The notes under the pieces are model-generated. The model saw nothing but the letters and a program-made list of their open reading frames with translations, was not told where the DNA came from and searched no databases. From assembly GCF_031344055.1 (NCBI RefSeq), contig NZ_JADBEN010000001.1: a stretch of DNA of 64,000 nt; one strand, written 5' to 3'. Below, piece by piece: positions 1 to 7,977 of the stretch (its first letter is position 1; every line of letters starts with the position of its first letter). Both the position numbers and the translations under genes were made by a program. This DNA is from Methylobacillus flagellatus_A. GTDB lineage: Bacteria; Pseudomonadota; Gammaproteobacteria; Burkholderiales; Methylophilaceae.

Positions 1-444
1 GGTGGCGCCTTCATTCACGGCGGACACTTGCTTCACGCCCTCATAGGTCCTGTAGTCGGGGATGCCGGGGATTACGCTGTGGCACATGACGCAGCGCTCC
101 GCGAACACGCCTTTGAAGTGGTTTTCCCATTGGTCCTCGGGCGCGCCGTTGCGTACCCACTTGATGATGTCGAGGCGCACTTCAGGGGGCGCATGCGGTT
201 TCATCGAGCCGTTGAGTTTGCTTTCGAGCTTGCTGCCGCTCCGGTCGCCGTAATAGCTGTAGACGATATCATCCTTGGACAGGCCCAGCTTTCCATCCGC
301 CATGCCGTGCGTGAGCATGATCTGCAGGCCGGCCATGCAAAGGCCGACGCCGATTACCAGAAGGTAGCCAATAAACAGGGTTTTGATCGAAGTGGGAAGG
401 TTGGGGAGGTTGAGCCAAGGCAGGCTGGAGGGCGTTTCTTTCAT
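1..444 (-). CDS. Membrane-anchored c-type cytochrome-like protein (C-terminus beyond the window)
   Basis: The reverse-strand frame starts at ATG 444 and stays open to the window edge, so the C-terminus is missing. One hydrophobic segment at residues ~23-45 (LFIGYLLVIGVGLCMAGLQ) follows a short cytoplasmic head and would anchor the protein in the inner membrane. A CVMCH haem-attachment motif (CXXCH) lies at residues ~115-120, after a ~70-residue region, which implies a covalently bound haem c on the periplasmic side. The 46-residue membrane protein lies just upstream on the same strand, but a terminator-like hairpin separates them. I do not recognise the exact family; an electron-transfer role is inferred from the haem motif alone. 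Confidence 0.72.
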   Translation of the reverse strand, partial: MKETPSSLPWLNLPNLPTSIKTLFIGYLLVIGVGLCMAGLQIMLTHGMADGKLGLSKDDIVYSYYGDRSGSKLESKLNGSMKPHAPPEVRLDIIKWVRNGAPEDQWENHFKGVFAERCVMCHSVIPGIPDYRTYEGVKQVSAVNEGAT

Positions 445-537
445 GGCATTCTCGTCTAGCGTTAAAAATACAAGCAACGCAAGCATACCTCAATTTGAGA
501 TATAGCACCTAGTTTTAGTAGGGTTATTGCAAATGAA

Positions 538-562
538 AAGCCTTACTGTCGAAGTAAGGCTT
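538..562 (-). terminator. Rho-independent terminator-like hairpin
   Basis: Nine-base perfect stem AAGCCTTAC / GTAAGGCTT with a 7-base loop. Read on the minus strand it is followed by TTTTCATTT. It sits 17 bases after the stop of the 46-residue membrane protein and before the cytochrome gene, so it would end or attenuate the upstream transcript. Confidence 0.6.
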
Positions 563-578
563 GCATCGGTGGAATAAG

Positions 579-719
579 TCAGTGCGATGAGGCGTTTTCT
601 CGCTCTTTGCGGGCGTTCAGTATGCAGAATCCAATCCAATAGCTGATGACGATAATGGTCAGGATGATGGTGCCGATCGATGCAATGCCCACCCACGAAC
701 CAAACAGTACTTTAAGCAT
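579..719 (-). CDS. Small single-span membrane protein, 46 aa
   Basis: ATG at 719 with a good ribosome-binding site (AGGAGG at 725-730, 5 bases upstream) encodes 46 residues ending at TGA 579. Residues ~5-34 are strongly hydrophobic (VLFGSWVGIASIGTIILTII...), followed by a basic and acidic tail (NARKERENASSH). Size and layout resemble small DUF3149-type membrane proteins, but this is a resemblance by eye. It lies between a perfect palindrome (758-782) and a haem c protein gene on the same strand, so a role near a respiratory complex is possible. The strong RBS and following terminator support a real gene. Confidence 0.62.
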   Translation of the reverse strand: MLKVLFGSWVGIASIGTIILTIIVISYWIGFCILNARKERENASSH

Positions 720-757
720 AGCAGCCTCCTTTTAGCGTTATCGCGGTGTAAAGATTA

Positions 758-782
758 ATACCCATAATATTTTTATGGGTAT
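758..782. promoter_or_regulatory. Perfect 10-bp inverted repeat, candidate operator
   Basis: Half-sites ATACCCATAA (758-767) and TTATGGGTAT (773-782) are exact reverse complements separated by TATTT. The site lies 39 bases upstream of the start of the 46-aa membrane protein, in an otherwise AT-rich intergenic stretch (720-960). No U-run or gene end explains it as a terminator. A DNA-binding protein site is the simplest reading; I cannot name the regulator. Confidence 0.5.
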
Positions 783-960
783 GCTACGCTTTTGCCGGAA
801 AGAGTAAAGACCTTTATTTAAAAGTGGTTAAATTTTATCCTGCTGCATCGGTGTTACCTTGTCTCGCTATCTGACATCAGCAATAATCTGACGGATAAAA
901 ACATGAGCGGGCAAGCCATGGTTTGCCTGGGATAATAAGCGCAATTAAGAACAAGCCATC

Positions 961-1677
961 ATGACAGACATCATTGAAAATCCGCCTGAAGCAGAAAACG
1001 ACGGGCCGGAAAAGGTCGGGTTTGAAGAAATCAATCTGCAACCAGGAACTCGGCTGCAGTGACTGCGGCATCGAGGCCACACCCCCGTACAATATCTTTC
1101 CACCTTTATCGGCATGGAGCGCAATGAATACCTGCTGTTGCGTTTGCCCAAGGCGCAGGGCACTTTCCTGACTTTTTACGATGGCGAGAAAGTCACGGTG
1201 CGTGTTTTTTCCGGGATCATGATCAGCAGCTTTGACGCCAGCGTGATCCAGACGATTCAGCATCCCTTGAATTGCTTATGCATTTCCTTTCCTCATGCCA
1301 TCCAGGTAAAGAAAATCCGCAGGGAAATGCGGATCAAGGCGGATATTGAAGGACAGCTGGGTTTGGAAGATCGTACAACCGTGCCGGTGAAGTTGACCAA
1401 TATTAGCGCCACTGGATGCCAGGTGTTGGTTGATCGTGACATAGGCAAGATTGACGGCCAGCTGGTCTTGAATTTCAACCTGCCCCAATTGCATGAGGAT
1501 GAGACGTCCGCCATTACCCTGGAGGCCAGGGTGCGCAACGTGGTGCTAGTAGCTCCGTCAGGCGGCGCAAGCTTTCTTGCCGGCCTTGAGTTTGTGGCAC
1601 TGGAAAGCAACGTGCAATTGATCGTGCGCCATTACGTTTATGAATGCCTGGTCGATAGACGGCAAAACCTGGTCTAG
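961..1677 (+). pseudogene. PilZ / YcgR-like protein gene interrupted by an in-frame TGA
   Basis: ATG 961 opens a frame reading FEEINLQPGTRLQ, typical of the YcgR-N domain start. TGA at 1060-1062 (codon 34) stops it, but the same frame then continues in family-like sequence through TFIGMERNEYLLLRLP and a PilZ domain with the c-di-GMP signature (IRREMR, then NISATGC) to TAG 1677. Total length would be 238 codons, normal for a flagellar-brake type receptor. Because the frame is unchanged on both sides, one base substitution explains the lesion. A shorter product could start at ATG 1114, giving 187 aa with an intact PilZ domain but a truncated YcgR-N. No sign of selenocysteine insertion was seen. 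Confidence 0.75.
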
Positions 1678-1815
1678 GCACGCTCTGAACAAGGGAGCAC
1701 AAGACTGTTAAATCGCTATGGTAAGGAAAGCTGTTTTTTGCATACAATCGCGCTGGGATATAGCCCTAGGTTCTGCAGTCACTTTCAATGAAGTAACAAC
1801 TTGCCAGGAGATCAC

Positions 1816-2349
1816 ATGAAGAAAATTGCACTCGCGTTACTAGCATGCTGTACTCTGAATAACTCTGCCAATGCTGTGGATGGTATTGCGTTCACTGGCG
1901 GCTCCGGCCCTGATGCCAACATGGCCGCGGTTTCGCTGACGTGGGATTGGGACAAGCGCTGGTTCACGGAAGGCGATTGGCATCTCGGAGGGTATTGGGA
2001 ATTGACCGGCACGGCCTGGAAAGGCGATGGGCCATCTCCTGAAAAAGAGCTGTATGCGATCGGTATAGCGCCGGTGTTCCGCTTGCAGCGCTCCGTACCA
2101 TCAGGGTGGCTCAATCCCTATGCGGAAGCCGGCATAGGGGCCTATCAGTTCTCTGGCCGGCGCGTGCACGGAAGTCTCAGCATGGGAACCCGCTTCGAGT
2201 TCGGCAGCCATCTCGGCTTGGGGGTCACGTTCGGCGACCAGCAGCAATATGATCTCAGCTATCGCTTTCAGCATTTCTCCAATGCGGGCATCACTAGCGA
2301 GAACCCCGGGGTTAATTTCAACGAAATCCGTTTTGGATATCATTTCTAA
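1816..2349 (+). CDS. pagL: Lipid A 3-O-deacylase (PagL family)
   Basis: The 177-aa protein starts at ATG 1816 with AGGAG at 1805-1809; the earlier in-frame ATG at 1801 would leave residues before the signal peptide. Residues 1-20 (MKKIALALLACCTLNNSANA) are a clear signal peptide, and the rest alternates like an eight-strand outer-membrane barrel ending in FGYHF. The catalytic pair appears as His153-Phe-Ser155 in HFSNAGI. PagL removes the 3-O-linked acyl chain from lipid A in the outer membrane. The residue aligned with the third triad member (Glu140 in Pseudomonas PagL) is Asn167 here, with Glu162 nearby. It stands alone between the broken PilZ gene and the rsxB operon. Confidence 0.85.
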   Translation: MKKIALALLACCTLNNSANAVDGIAFTGGSGPDANMAAVSLTWDWDKRWFTEGDWHLGGYWELTGTAWKGDGPSPEKELYAIGIAPVFRLQRSVPSGWLNPYAEAGIGAYQFSGRRVHGSLSMGTRFEFGSHLGLGVTFGDQQQYDLSYRFQHFSNAGITSENPGVNFNEIRFGYHF

Positions 2350-2407
2350 CTTACCCGGATAAAGCAGATTCCTTATCGGGCGGCGAGTATAATTCTGTTA
2401 TTCCTTC

Positions 2408-3073
2408 ATGACGGACGACAGAATGATCGAACTTGCAGATCGCATCGACGCCATATTGCCGCAGACGCAATGCACGCAATGTGGATATGCCGGCTGCCGC
2501 CCCTATGCAGATGCGCTCGCCCGGGGAGAGGCAGGCATCAATCAATGCCCTCCCGGCGGCGAGTCCGGGATCCATGCGCTGGCGCAGCTGCTCGGTCAGC
2601 CTTATGCACCTTTAAGCCCGGTTCACGGCGTTGTTCGCCCCAAGATGCGAGCTGTCATCGACGAGGGGAGTTGCATAGGATGCACTTTGTGTATCAAAGC
2701 GTGTCCTGTAGATGCAATCCTGGGCACGCACAAGCAAATGCATACGGTGATTGCGGATGAATGTACCGGCTGCGAGTTGTGTGTGGCACCTTGTCCTGTA
2801 GAGTGTATCGATATGGAGCCTTTGGCAAACCAGGATTGGGATTACACCCTGCCGGCAAGCCCTGCGCGCCGGGTGGCCGATGCCGCCCGCAGGCGGTATC
2901 AGGCTCGCTTGCAGCGTCTTGACCGCAATTCTCCAAAACCATTAGCGGACGCCAGCTCTCGCGAGGCTGACGGCCAGGCTCCCAATACAATAGACGCCAA
3001 GAAAGCAGCCTTGGCCGCCGCCATGGCGCGTGTCCGTGCCCAGCGGAAAACAGATATCCCACAAAAAGCATGA
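2408..3073 (+). CDS. rsxB: RnfB/RsxB-like iron-sulfur protein
   Basis: A 221-aa protein without the N-terminal membrane helix of full-length RnfB. It has a four-Cys iron-sulfur domain (C22, C25, C30, C47 in CTQCGYAGC...QCPPGG) and two ferredoxin-type [4Fe-4S] clusters (CIGCTLCIKACP and CTGCELCVAPCP, residues ~95-140), then a basic, Ala-rich tail. The family passes electrons within the Rnf/Rsx complex, but no other rnf genes are here. It overlaps nth by four bases (ATGA). Pairing with nth is common in proteobacteria; electron delivery to an iron-sulfur client is inferred. Confidence 0.85.
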   Translation: MTDDRMIELADRIDAILPQTQCTQCGYAGCRPYADALARGEAGINQCPPGGESGIHALAQLLGQPYAPLSPVHGVVRPKMRAVIDEGSCIGCTLCIKACPVDAILGTHKQMHTVIADECTGCELCVAPCPVECIDMEPLANQDWDYTLPASPARRVADAARRRYQARLQRLDRNSPKPLADASSREADGQAPNTIDAKKAALAAAMARVRAQRKTDIPQKA

Positions 3074-3729
3074 ACGCAGAAAAACGCCAGGAATTGTTCC
3101 GCCGGCTCAGCCTTGCCATTCCGGAACCGACGACCGAACTCGTGCATACGAGCACATTCGAACTGCTGATCGCGGTCATTCTCTCGGCCCAGGCCACCGA
3201 CAAGGGCGTGAACATCGCGACGGCGAAGCTCTTCCCGGTAGCCAATACGCCCCAGGCAATCCTTGATCTTGGCATCGAGGGCCTGGAAAGCTACATCAAG
3301 ACGATAGGCCTCTACCGCAGCAAGGCCAAGAACGTAATGGCCACCTGCCGCCTGTTGGTGGACCGATATAATGGCGAGGTTCCGGATACGCGCGAAGCAT
3401 TGGAAAGCCTGCCGGGCGTGGGGCGCAAGACGGCCAACGTGATATTGAATACGGCATTCGGCCAACCCACCATTGCGGTGGATACGCATATTTTCCGCCT
3501 GGGCAACCGCATCGGCCTGGCGCCCGGCAAGACACCGCTCGAGGTGGAAAACAAGCTGATGAAAGTGGTGCCCAAGGAGTATTTGCATGATGCGCATCAT
3601 TTGCTGATCTTGCATGGGCGCTACGTCTGCGTGGCACGCAAACCCAAGTGCGGCGAATGCGTGATTTACGATCTTTGCGAGTTCAAGGCCAAATCAACGC
3701 CAGCTTCCGCTGCCGTGGAGGCTGTTTGA
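3070..3729 (+). CDS. nth: Endonuclease III
   Basis: A 219-aa base-excision repair DNA glycosylase/AP lyase acting on oxidised pyrimidines. The helix-hairpin-helix LPGVGRKTA contains catalytic Lys120, and VDTHIFR contains catalytic Asp138, the same numbering as in E. coli. The C-terminal [4Fe-4S] ligands C187-X6-C194-X2-C197-X5-C203 are intact. Start ATG 3070 overlaps the rsxB stop; the stop overlaps the TTG start of the next gene, so translation is probably coupled along the operon. Confidence 0.96.
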   Translation: MNAEKRQELFRRLSLAIPEPTTELVHTSTFELLIAVILSAQATDKGVNIATAKLFPVANTPQAILDLGIEGLESYIKTIGLYRSKAKNVMATCRLLVDRYNGEVPDTREALESLPGVGRKTANVILNTAFGQPTIAVDTHIFRLGNRIGLAPGKTPLEVENKLMKVVPKEYLHDAHHLLILHGRYVCVARKPKCGECVIYDLCEFKAKSTPASAAVEAV

Positions 3730-4823
3730 AAGTTGGAACAGGACTGGCACAAGGCCGCCAGCCGCTGCCAGAGCTCGCTGCACAAGCCGTCAGGCAGGCC
3801 CTGGATCAAGCAGGGCTTGATATCGCCACTGGGGTGCTGCTGTTCCTGAGCGAGGATTTCGCACAAGACCCGCAACCGGCCTTACGTGCCGCCGCGACGG
3901 CGGCGAGCACCACCCAGGTCAGCGGCTGTTCAGCGCCCGGGATTTTTACGCAGGACGAGTGGGTGCTGGACGGTTCCGCTGCTGCTGCGCTGGTGCTGGG
4001 CGATGGCGCGGCTATCGCTATGGCGAGAGACCAGAAGGATGGCGTATTGTTGACGCTGACGGCGCCAAACGCATTCAACGCATCCTGGATGGAGTCGCCC
4101 GGAATACGCTTTGGCGGGGTGGCAGGGGATGCGACAGGCCAAGGGCAGTTCTCGCTATGGGGCAATGGCAAGGTCTTGACCGGGCATTGTGATCTGGCGC
4201 TGGAGGGAGCCGCGGGCGTGGTCGATGTGGCGCACCCCTTCAAGCCGGTTGGCGTGTCGCAGCGGATCGACCAGGCCAGCGGGCATGACTTGTTTGTATT
4301 ATCCAATCAATCCGCCTCCCGCCAATCCGCATGGTCGAGCTTGACCGGCGCGCTTGATGGTCAAGCCGTCAACTATGAGGCGGGGATTCCGTGTCACCGA
4401 GTGATGCTGATGCTGGCTGAGGATGAGGCAGGATTGTTGCGGGGGAAATGCCAGCTAATCCCCATCGTGGGGGCCGATGCCGTCGCGCAATCAGTCACGC
4501 TGGCAAAGGAGGCTGTGCCGGGCCATTGGTGCGCCTGGGGAATATCGGATCGTGATGCCGCGCAGCAGCATCTTGCCGCTAAGATTGCCTCCCTGGACAC
4601 CCGCTTGCGCAATGAGCCCACTTTTGGTTTGATGTTCTCCTGCTTGGCGCGCGGACCACATTTTTATGACGGGGTGGATCATGATCTTGCCCTGTTGAAG
4701 CGCTATTATCCCGGCATGCCGGTGATCGGGTTTTACGGCAATGGCGAAATCGCTCCGGTCAATGGCCGCAATGCCTTGTGGCAGCACTCTGTCGTGCTGG
4801 GATTGTTTACTGCTGAAAGTTGA
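3726..4823 (+). CDS. FIST-domain sensory protein
   Basis: The frame is open from 3648, but coding resemblance begins at KVGTGLAQG. TTG 3726 is chosen: GGAG at 3717-3720 is correctly spaced and the codon overlaps the nth stop (TTGA). The 365-aa product has a FIST_N half (SEDFAQDPQPALRAA, GCSAPGIF, GDGAAIAMA) and a FIST_C half ending in GFYGNGEIAPVNG. FIST domains are thought to bind small ligands such as amino acids in signalling proteins, but no output domain is present, so this is a single-domain cytoplasmic form. Its ligand and partner cannot be read from the sequence. Confidence 0.85.
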   Translation: MKVGTGLAQGRQPLPELAAQAVRQALDQAGLDIATGVLLFLSEDFAQDPQPALRAAATAASTTQVSGCSAPGIFTQDEWVLDGSAAAALVLGDGAAIAMARDQKDGVLLTLTAPNAFNASWMESPGIRFGGVAGDATGQGQFSLWGNGKVLTGHCDLALEGAAGVVDVAHPFKPVGVSQRIDQASGHDLFVLSNQSASRQSAWSSLTGALDGQAVNYEAGIPCHRVMLMLAEDEAGLLRGKCQLIPIVGADAVAQSVTLAKEAVPGHWCAWGISDRDAAQQHLAAKIASLDTRLRNEPTFGLMFSCLARGPHFYDGVDHDLALLKRYYPGMPVIGFYGNGEIAPVNGRNALWQHSVVLGLFTAES

Positions 4824-5699
4824 ATGATGAATGTATCACCATTGTTGAATGCCGCTGCCACCAACCGTTATCCTCGCGTGCTTTCCATCGCGGGCTCGGA
4901 TAGCAGCGGCGGCGCAGGCATACAGGCCGACCTCAAGACGTTTTCCGCACTGGGCTGCTACGGCATGACCGCCATTACGGCCCTGACCGCGCAGAATACC
5001 CAGGGCGTGCGCGCCATTCATAGCGTGCCGCCCCAAATGCTGCGCGACCAGATCGACGCCGTGGTGGAGGATATCGGCGTCGACGCGGTCAAGATCGGCA
5101 TGCTGCATTCGCCTGAAGTGGTCATGACCGTGGCGGAAGCGCTGGATGCGCACGGTCTCAAGCAGGTGGTGCTGGACCCGGTCATGGTGGCGGCCAACGG
5201 TGCGAAGCTGATTTCGGACGAAGCCATCTCGGTGCTGGTCAACGAGCTTTTCCCCCGGGCGCTCGTCGTCACGCCCAACCTCGATGAAGCCGCATTGCTG
5301 CTGGGCCGACCGCTGACCGGGACCGACGAGCTGGAGCAGGCTGCGCAGGAACTGCTCGGCCAGCGCGCCCATGCCGTCCTGCTCAAGGGCGGCCACCTGC
5401 CCGGGCATGACGTCCTGGACATACTGGTGCAAGCCAATGCGGCAGGCCAGGTGACCGAACTGCACAAGCTGCATTCGCTGCGCATTTCCACCCATAACCT
5501 GCACGGCACGGGATGCACTCTGTCATCGGCGGTCGCGGCATACCTCGCATTGGGCTTCAACTTGCCGGATGCGGTGCAGGCGGCCAGGATTTACGTGCGC
5601 TCCGCCCTGTATGCCGGCTCGAACGTCAGGACCGGCGCAGGAGTCGGGCCGCTGAACCATGGCTTTGCCCCGCAGGCCATGAAGGTGTGGGAAGCCTGA
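4824..5699 (+). CDS. thiD: Hydroxymethylpyrimidine/phosphomethylpyrimidine kinase
   Basis: A 291-aa ribokinase-fold enzyme that phosphorylates HMP and HMP-P for thiamine synthesis. Visible motifs are AGSDSSGGAGIQADLKTF (substrate loop), VLDPVMVA, VTPNLDEA, and the anion-hole/catalytic segment LHGTGCTLSSAVAA. Two adjacent ATGs (4824 and 4827) are possible starts. It follows the FIST gene without a gap and its stop overlaps the start of the DUF1841 gene, so it belongs to the rsxB operon. No other thi gene and no obvious thiamine riboswitch is nearby. Confidence 0.95.
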   Translation: MMNVSPLLNAAATNRYPRVLSIAGSDSSGGAGIQADLKTFSALGCYGMTAITALTAQNTQGVRAIHSVPPQMLRDQIDAVVEDIGVDAVKIGMLHSPEVVMTVAEALDAHGLKQVVLDPVMVAANGAKLISDEAISVLVNELFPRALVVTPNLDEAALLLGRPLTGTDELEQAAQELLGQRAHAVLLKGGHLPGHDVLDILVQANAAGQVTELHKLHSLRISTHNLHGTGCTLSSAVAAYLALGFNLPDAVQAARIYVRSALYAGSNVRTGAGVGPLNHGFAPQAMKVWEA

Positions 5700-6136
5700 T
5701 GGCCCTGTTCAACCCCAGCCGCGACCAGGTGCGCCAGTTTTTCTTCGATGCCTGGGCCAAGTTTCAGCGGCAGCAAGTGTTGACCGACCTCGAGACCATG
5801 GCTGTCGGCATCGTGCAGGCCCATCCTGAATACCATCACGTGCTGGATGCGCCAGAGCGTTATCTGGATCAATCCTATTTTCCCGAAATGGGGGAAACCA
5901 ACCCCTTCCTGCATATGAGCCTGCACCTTTCCGTGCTCGAACAGGTGTCCATAGACCAGCCGCCAGGCATCAAGGCTGCCTACCACGCCTTATGGCGCAA
6001 GCATGGCGACGCGGTCGAGGCGCAGCATGTGCTGATGGACTGCCTGGCAGAGGCCATCTGGCAAGCCCAACGCACTGGTGCCGGCCTGGATGCGCAGGCT
6101 TATGCCGCTTGTATCGAGGCCAAGGCGCGAGGGTAG
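5699..6136 (+). CDS. DUF1841 family protein
   Basis: A 145-aa protein beginning MALFNPSRDQVRQFFF at ATG 5699, overlapping the thiD stop by one base. The segments AHPEYHHVLD, GETNPFLHMSLHLSVLEQ and DQPPGIKAAYHALWRKHGD are characteristic of DUF1841, a small cytoplasmic family common in beta- and gammaproteobacteria with no established function. Conserved His and Glu residues could bind metal, but that is a guess. It is the last gene of the operon and converges on nadB with 39 bases between. Confidence 0.88.
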   Translation: MALFNPSRDQVRQFFFDAWAKFQRQQVLTDLETMAVGIVQAHPEYHHVLDAPERYLDQSYFPEMGETNPFLHMSLHLSVLEQVSIDQPPGIKAAYHALWRKHGDAVEAQHVLMDCLAEAIWQAQRTGAGLDAQAYAACIEAKARG

Positions 6137-6175
6137 CGCAATGAGCTCCGCCGGATATCCAGCGACAGCTCGGCC

Positions 6176-7792
6176 TCAGTGATGCTCATGGCCGTGATGG
6201 CTGTCCAGCAAACTATAGTAGTTGGACGGTTCCAGCACGGTAGGCACGGCTTCGTCGGCAAGGAAGGGATAGTCCTTGCTGTAATGCAAGCCACGGCTTT
6301 CCTTGCGCTCCATCGCGCTCTTCACGATAAGTTCGGCAACCTGCAATAGGTTGCGCAATTCGATCAGGTTGTTGCTGATGCGGAAATTGCTGTAGAACTC
6401 GTGCACTTCGTCGCGCAGCAAATGGATGCGGTGCAAGGCGCGCGTCAGCCGCTTGTTGGTACGGACGATGCCGACATAATTCCACATGGTGCGCCGCAGT
6501 TCGCTCCAGTTGTGGGTGATGATGATCTCCTCGTCGGCATCCGTAACGCGGCTTTCGTCCCAATAGGGCAGGGTAACCACCGGCATCGGCGGCTGTGCAA
6601 GGATGTCATGGGCCACGGCTTGGCCGAACACCAGGCATTCCAGCAGCGAATTGCTGGCTAGACGGTTGGCGCCGTGCAGCCCGGTACAGGCCGTCTCTCC
6701 AATCGCATATAGCCTGGGAATGTCGGTGCGGCCGATATGGTCGGTCATGATGCCGCCGCAACTGTAATGGGCTGCGGGCACGACGGGAATGGGTTCGCGT
6801 GTAATGTCGATGCCCAGCTCGAAACAGCGGCGGTAAATAGTAGGGAAGTGCGAGAGGATGAAGTCGGCCGGCTTGTGCGATATGTCGAGGTATACACAGT
6901 CCAGGCCGCGCTTTTTCATTTCAAAATCAATCGCACGGGCCACGATGTCGCGAGGCGCCAATTCGGCGCGCTCGTCATGCCAAGGCATGAAGCGCGTGCC
7001 GTCAGGCAGCTTGAGTATGCCGCCTTCGCCCCTCACGGCTTCCGTGATCAGAAACGACTTTGCCTCCGGGTGATAGAGGCAGGTGGGATGGAACTGGATG
7101 AATTCCATGTTGGCGATACGGCAGCCCGCGCGCCAGGCCATGGCGACGCCGTCGCCTGAGGCTACGTCGGGATTGGTTGTGTAGAGATAGACCTTGCCCG
7201 TCCCGCCTGTGGCCAATACCGTGTGCTGCGCCCCGACGGTGAGCACTTTTCCCGTCATATTGTCCAGCACGTAGGCGCCCAGGCAGGCGCTGCCCTCCAT
7301 GTTCACCTTGCCCGCGGTGATGAGGTCCACCGCGATATGCTCTTCCAATACGGTGATATTGGGATGCTGGCGCACTTTCTCGGCCAGGGTTTTCTGGACG
7401 GCATGCCCGGTGGCGTCGGCAGCGTGAATGATGCGCCTATGGCTGTGCCCGCCTTCACGGGTAAGGTGGAAGCCGCTATTGTCGTCCTCGCGCGTGAAGG
7501 GAACTCCTTCTGCGATCAGCCATTCCACGGTTTCCCTGCCGTGCTCGGCCACCAGGCGGGTGACGGCGGCATCGCATAAACCCGCGCCGGCGATAAGGGT
7601 ATCTTGAATATGTGCTTCCGTTGAGTCATCATCTGCAAGCACGGCGGCAATCCCGCCCTGCGCCCAGTTGCTGGAACCGTCATTGATGCCGCGCTTGCTG
7701 ATCAGACAGACTTTTTTATCCGCCCCTACCTTGAGCGCGAGCGTGAGGCCAGCCAAACCGCTGCCGATGATGAGGACGTCGTATTGCTGCAT
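6176..7792 (-). CDS. nadB: L-aspartate oxidase
   Basis: A 538-aa flavoprotein oxidising L-aspartate to iminoaspartate, the first step of de novo NAD synthesis. The FAD-binding GSGLAGLTLALKV is at residues ~11-23, the substrate/flavin region is SSNWAQGGIAAVL, and the capping-domain active-site segment is HPTCLYHPEAKSFLITEAVRGEG (shown in part as EAVRGEGG). ATGETACTGLHGANRLASNS-type flavin sequence follows at ~375. The C-terminal helical domain ends in a His-rich tail (HHGHEHH). It is transcribed divergently from rpoE; nadA and nadC are not in the window. Confidence 0.95.
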   Translation of the reverse strand: MQQYDVLIIGSGLAGLTLALKVGADKKVCLISKRGINDGSSNWAQGGIAAVLADDDSTEAHIQDTLIAGAGLCDAAVTRLVAEHGRETVEWLIAEGVPFTREDDNSGFHLTREGGHSHRRIIHAADATGHAVQKTLAEKVRQHPNITVLEEHIAVDLITAGKVNMEGSACLGAYVLDNMTGKVLTVGAQHTVLATGGTGKVYLYTTNPDVASGDGVAMAWRAGCRIANMEFIQFHPTCLYHPEAKSFLITEAVRGEGGILKLPDGTRFMPWHDERAELAPRDIVARAIDFEMKKRGLDCVYLDISHKPADFILSHFPTIYRRCFELGIDITREPIPVVPAAHYSCGGIMTDHIGRTDIPRLYAIGETACTGLHGANRLASNSLLECLVFGQAVAHDILAQPPMPVVTLPYWDESRVTDADEEIIITHNWSELRRTMWNYVGIVRTNKRLTRALHRIHLLRDEVHEFYSNFRISNNLIELRNLLQVAELIVKSAMERKESRGLHYSKDYPFLADEAVPTVLEPSNYYSLLDSHHGHEHH

Positions 7793-7810
7793 AAGAACCT
7801 AGAAATGGAT

Positions 7811-7839
7811 GAACTTTAGCGAGTGTAGCGCTGTCTGTA
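7811..7839 (+). promoter_or_regulatory. Putative sigma-E type promoter of rpoE
   Basis: GAACTT (7811-7816) and TCTGTA (7834-7839) are separated by 17 bases, close to the sigma-E consensus GGAACTT / TCTGA. It lies 139 bases upstream of the chosen rpoE start in the nadB-rpoE divergent region and would give the usual autoregulation of rpoE. Confidence 0.55.
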
Positions 7840-7977
7840 GCACTAAGCTAGTCATGAAAATACAAAGGGAAGGTCATGATCAAGACAAATAATTTCGAGG
7901 AATTTTCGCGCATGGGCTTCGTCGATACGGGAGTGCGCGGGTATACTTCGTCTGTCAAGAAAACACAGACAGGGAGC

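Noticed and set aside
1060..1062. TGA in the PilZ gene read as selenocysteine
   Set aside because: The position is not a redox site in the family and no SECIS-like hairpin follows; a nonsense change or later start is simpler.
7876..7977. N-terminal extension of rpoE from ATG 7876
   Set aside because: The extra 34 residues do not resemble sigma factor, and ATG 7978 has a better ribosome-binding site and gives normal length.
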